NCBI GenBank assembly: GCA_051646185.1
Contig: JBOFCS010000165.1
Span: 1 to 6,915 of the forward strand
Direction of reading: 5' to 3'
DNA length: 6,915 bases
DNA from: JBOFCS01 sp051646185
Lineage (GTDB): Bacteria > Actinomycetota > Actinomycetes > Mycobacteriales > Mycobacteriaceae
Shown here piece after piece: positions 6,207 to 6,915 of the stretch (its first letter is position 1; the number at the start of each line of letters is the position of its first letter). A program made the translations under genes and the position numbers. Below the pieces are notes generated by a model. That model did not search any database, was not told where the DNA came from, and saw only the letters and a list, made by a program, of their open reading frames with translations.

Positions 6207-6230
6207 AGCTAAAAGAGTTTTTAGGGAGCT
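6207..6230. terminator. Possible weak bidirectional terminator between convergent genes
   Basis: AGCTAAAA (6207-6214) can pair with TTTTAG (6219-6224) and, past a GG bulge, AGCT (6227-6230). It occupies the 19-bp gap between the convergent stop codons and the last codons of the SnoaL-like gene. The core stem is A/T-rich and the loop has only 4 bases, so termination strength is doubtful. Confidence 0.3.
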
Positions 6231-6643
6231 GGACGGGCCGTGGCTAGAGCCCGATCCAGCTCCCAGAAAGCTCTGAGTGAAACAATTTTCCCTTCATCAT
6301 TGACCCGATAGATAAATACACCATCAGCATTGATGATTTGCCCGCTGATTGTAGTGCTAATGGTGCCAATATTTGCAACTTCATTGCCACAGGCAAAAGA
6401 ATCAGTGATAGTAAAGTTAATGTTTTTGGTAAGGGCTACCGACATATCCCAAAATGCTGCGATACCACCAAGGCCGTGGTGCCCTTTACCTTCTGGATCA
6501 AACCCTGAGGGTCCAACGGGGTCTTCGACTACAGCGGTATCGGCAAATAAGCTGAGCCACTGTTCTTTCTGCTTATTCTTAACCGCAGACATAGATTTGG
6601 TAGCCGCGCTCCTGGCTGGATGCTGATTATTTGTGGTACTCAT
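6221..6643 (-). CDS. Ketosteroid-isomerase-like SnoaL/NTF2-fold protein
   Basis: Protein of 140 residues with the arrangement of the delta5-3-ketosteroid isomerase/SnoaL group: N-terminal helices with WLSLFADTAVVEDPVG (29-44), GKGHHGLGGIAAFWD (52-66), then strands CGNEVANIGTISTTI (85-99), GVFIYRVNDEGKIVSLRAFWELD (108-130). D41 in VEDPVG corresponds to the general-base Asp of ketosteroid isomerases. The catalytic Tyr of Pseudomonas KSI has no obvious equivalent. It resembles M. tuberculosis Rv0760c, a KSI homologue of about 139 residues, by memory. Steroid binding or isomerisation is plausible given the cluster but unproven; polyketide-cyclase-like or other roles remain possible. Its ATG overlaps the stop of the upstream LLM oxidoreductase gene (ATGA, 6640-6643), so the two are translationally coupled. 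A GAGGAG site lies about 11 bases before the ATG. Confidence 0.85.
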   Translation of the reverse strand: MSTTNNQHPARSAATKSMSAVKNKQKEQWLSLFADTAVVEDPVGPSGFDPEGKGHHGLGGIAAFWDMSVALTKNINFTITDSFACGNEVANIGTISTTISGQIINADGVFIYRVNDEGKIVSLRAFWELDRALATARPAP

Positions 6644-6915
6644 TTTTCGATGTACTCCTCACTAAATTTTTTGATTGACGCTTTTTTATCCTCAATGTCA
6701 CCATCAAAGCTGATACCATCAAAAATCCAGGGCATAGTGATAATGTCAGTGACTCCCGCTTCTTCTAGCTGTTGGTATCCCGCTTTACCGAAGCGATCAA
6801 TACAGACCACCTGAATTTCGAAAGGCAGTTTTTCTCTACCATATTCGGCTCTAAATTTATTTAGTTTGGCAATAACTTTTACTAAATCGTCGTAGCCGAT
6901 CATTGCGCTAGTCCA
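6640..6915 (-). CDS. LLM-class flavin/F420-dependent oxidoreductase, C-terminal fragment (5' end outside window)
   Basis: The frame is open to the right edge and gives the last 91 residues of a longer protein; the Met codon at 6903 is internal because sense codons (W-T-S-A) precede it in frame. The segment KLPFEIQVVCIDRFGKAGYQQLEEAGVTDIITMPWIFDG, in which the AGVTDIITMPW strand closes a TIM barrel, followed by an acidic helix ending EEYIEK, is the typical C-terminus of luciferase-like monooxygenase (LLM) family oxidoreductases, many of which use coenzyme F420 in actinobacteria. The cofactor-binding N-terminal part is not visible, so cofactor and substrate are unknown. It overlaps the KSI-like gene by 4 bp (ATGA), indicating an operon and likely related roles. 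Confidence 0.75.
   Translation of the reverse strand, partial: WTSAMIGYDDLVKVIAKLNKFRAEYGREKLPFEIQVVCIDRFGKAGYQQLEEAGVTDIITMPWIFDGISFDGDIEDKKASIKKFSEEYIEK

Noticed and set aside
6640..6903. Complete 87-residue protein starting at the Met codon at 6903
   Set aside because: The frame continues with sense codons to the window edge and the sequence is a typical C-terminal portion of an LLM oxidoreductase, so this Met is internal.

Overview
The window is a piece of an actinobacterial cholesterol/steroid catabolism cluster, cut at both ends. The protein sequences closely resemble, from memory, the Mycobacterium tuberculosis Rv3545c-Rv3550 block: EchA20, two short-chain dehydrogenases (Rv3549c- and Rv3548c-like), the thiolase FadA5 and the cytochrome P450 CYP125. 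Order and relative orientation also match. This points to a steroid-degrading actinobacterium, probably of the mycobacteria/rhodococci/gordoniae branch. Base composition is unusual for that group: much of the DNA is near or below 50% G+C by eye (two hand-counted 60-base lines gave 53% and 35%). The exact genus cannot be named from this window.

Layout. 1-487 (minus): N-terminal two thirds of an EchA20-like crotonase. 488-586: a short divergent promoter region with an 18-bp palindrome resembling the KstR2 operator. 587-2663 (plus): a tight three-gene operon of two SDR oxidoreductases and a small NTF2-like protein. The last gene sits where mycobacteria carry ddn (Rv3547). 2660-3823 (minus): fadA5, convergent with and overlapping the NTF2-like gene by 4 bp; a 26-bp palindrome spans this junction. 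3824-3990: an AT-rich divergent promoter region with one good and one weaker KstR-type operator, each close to one of the two start codons. 3991-5226 (plus): cyp125. 5227-5382: non-coding leader with several inverted repeats. 5383-6201 (plus): a secreted Gly/Asn/Ser-rich low-complexity protein of unknown function. 6221-6643 and 6640-6915 (minus): a ketosteroid-isomerase-like SnoaL/NTF2 protein, translationally coupled (ATGA) to the 3' end of a gene for an LLM-class (luciferase-like, probably F420/flavin-dependent) oxidoreductase that runs off the window.

How the genes work together (established for the homologues, inferred here): CYP125 oxidises the terminal methyl of the cholesterol side chain to start its beta-oxidation, and FadA5 performs thiolytic cleavage in that beta-oxidation. 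EchA20 opens ring D late in the degradation of the C/D-ring product HIP, and the SDR pair is co-regulated with that late branch. The operators fit this split: KstR-like sites at fadA5/cyp125 (upper pathway) and a KstR2-like site at echA20/SDR (lower pathway).

The least explained parts are the secreted GN-repeat protein directly downstream of cyp125, where mycobacteria instead have fadE28-fadE29-chsH1-chsH2-ltp2, the NTF2-like gene replacing ddn, and the overlapping palindromic junction between convergent genes.
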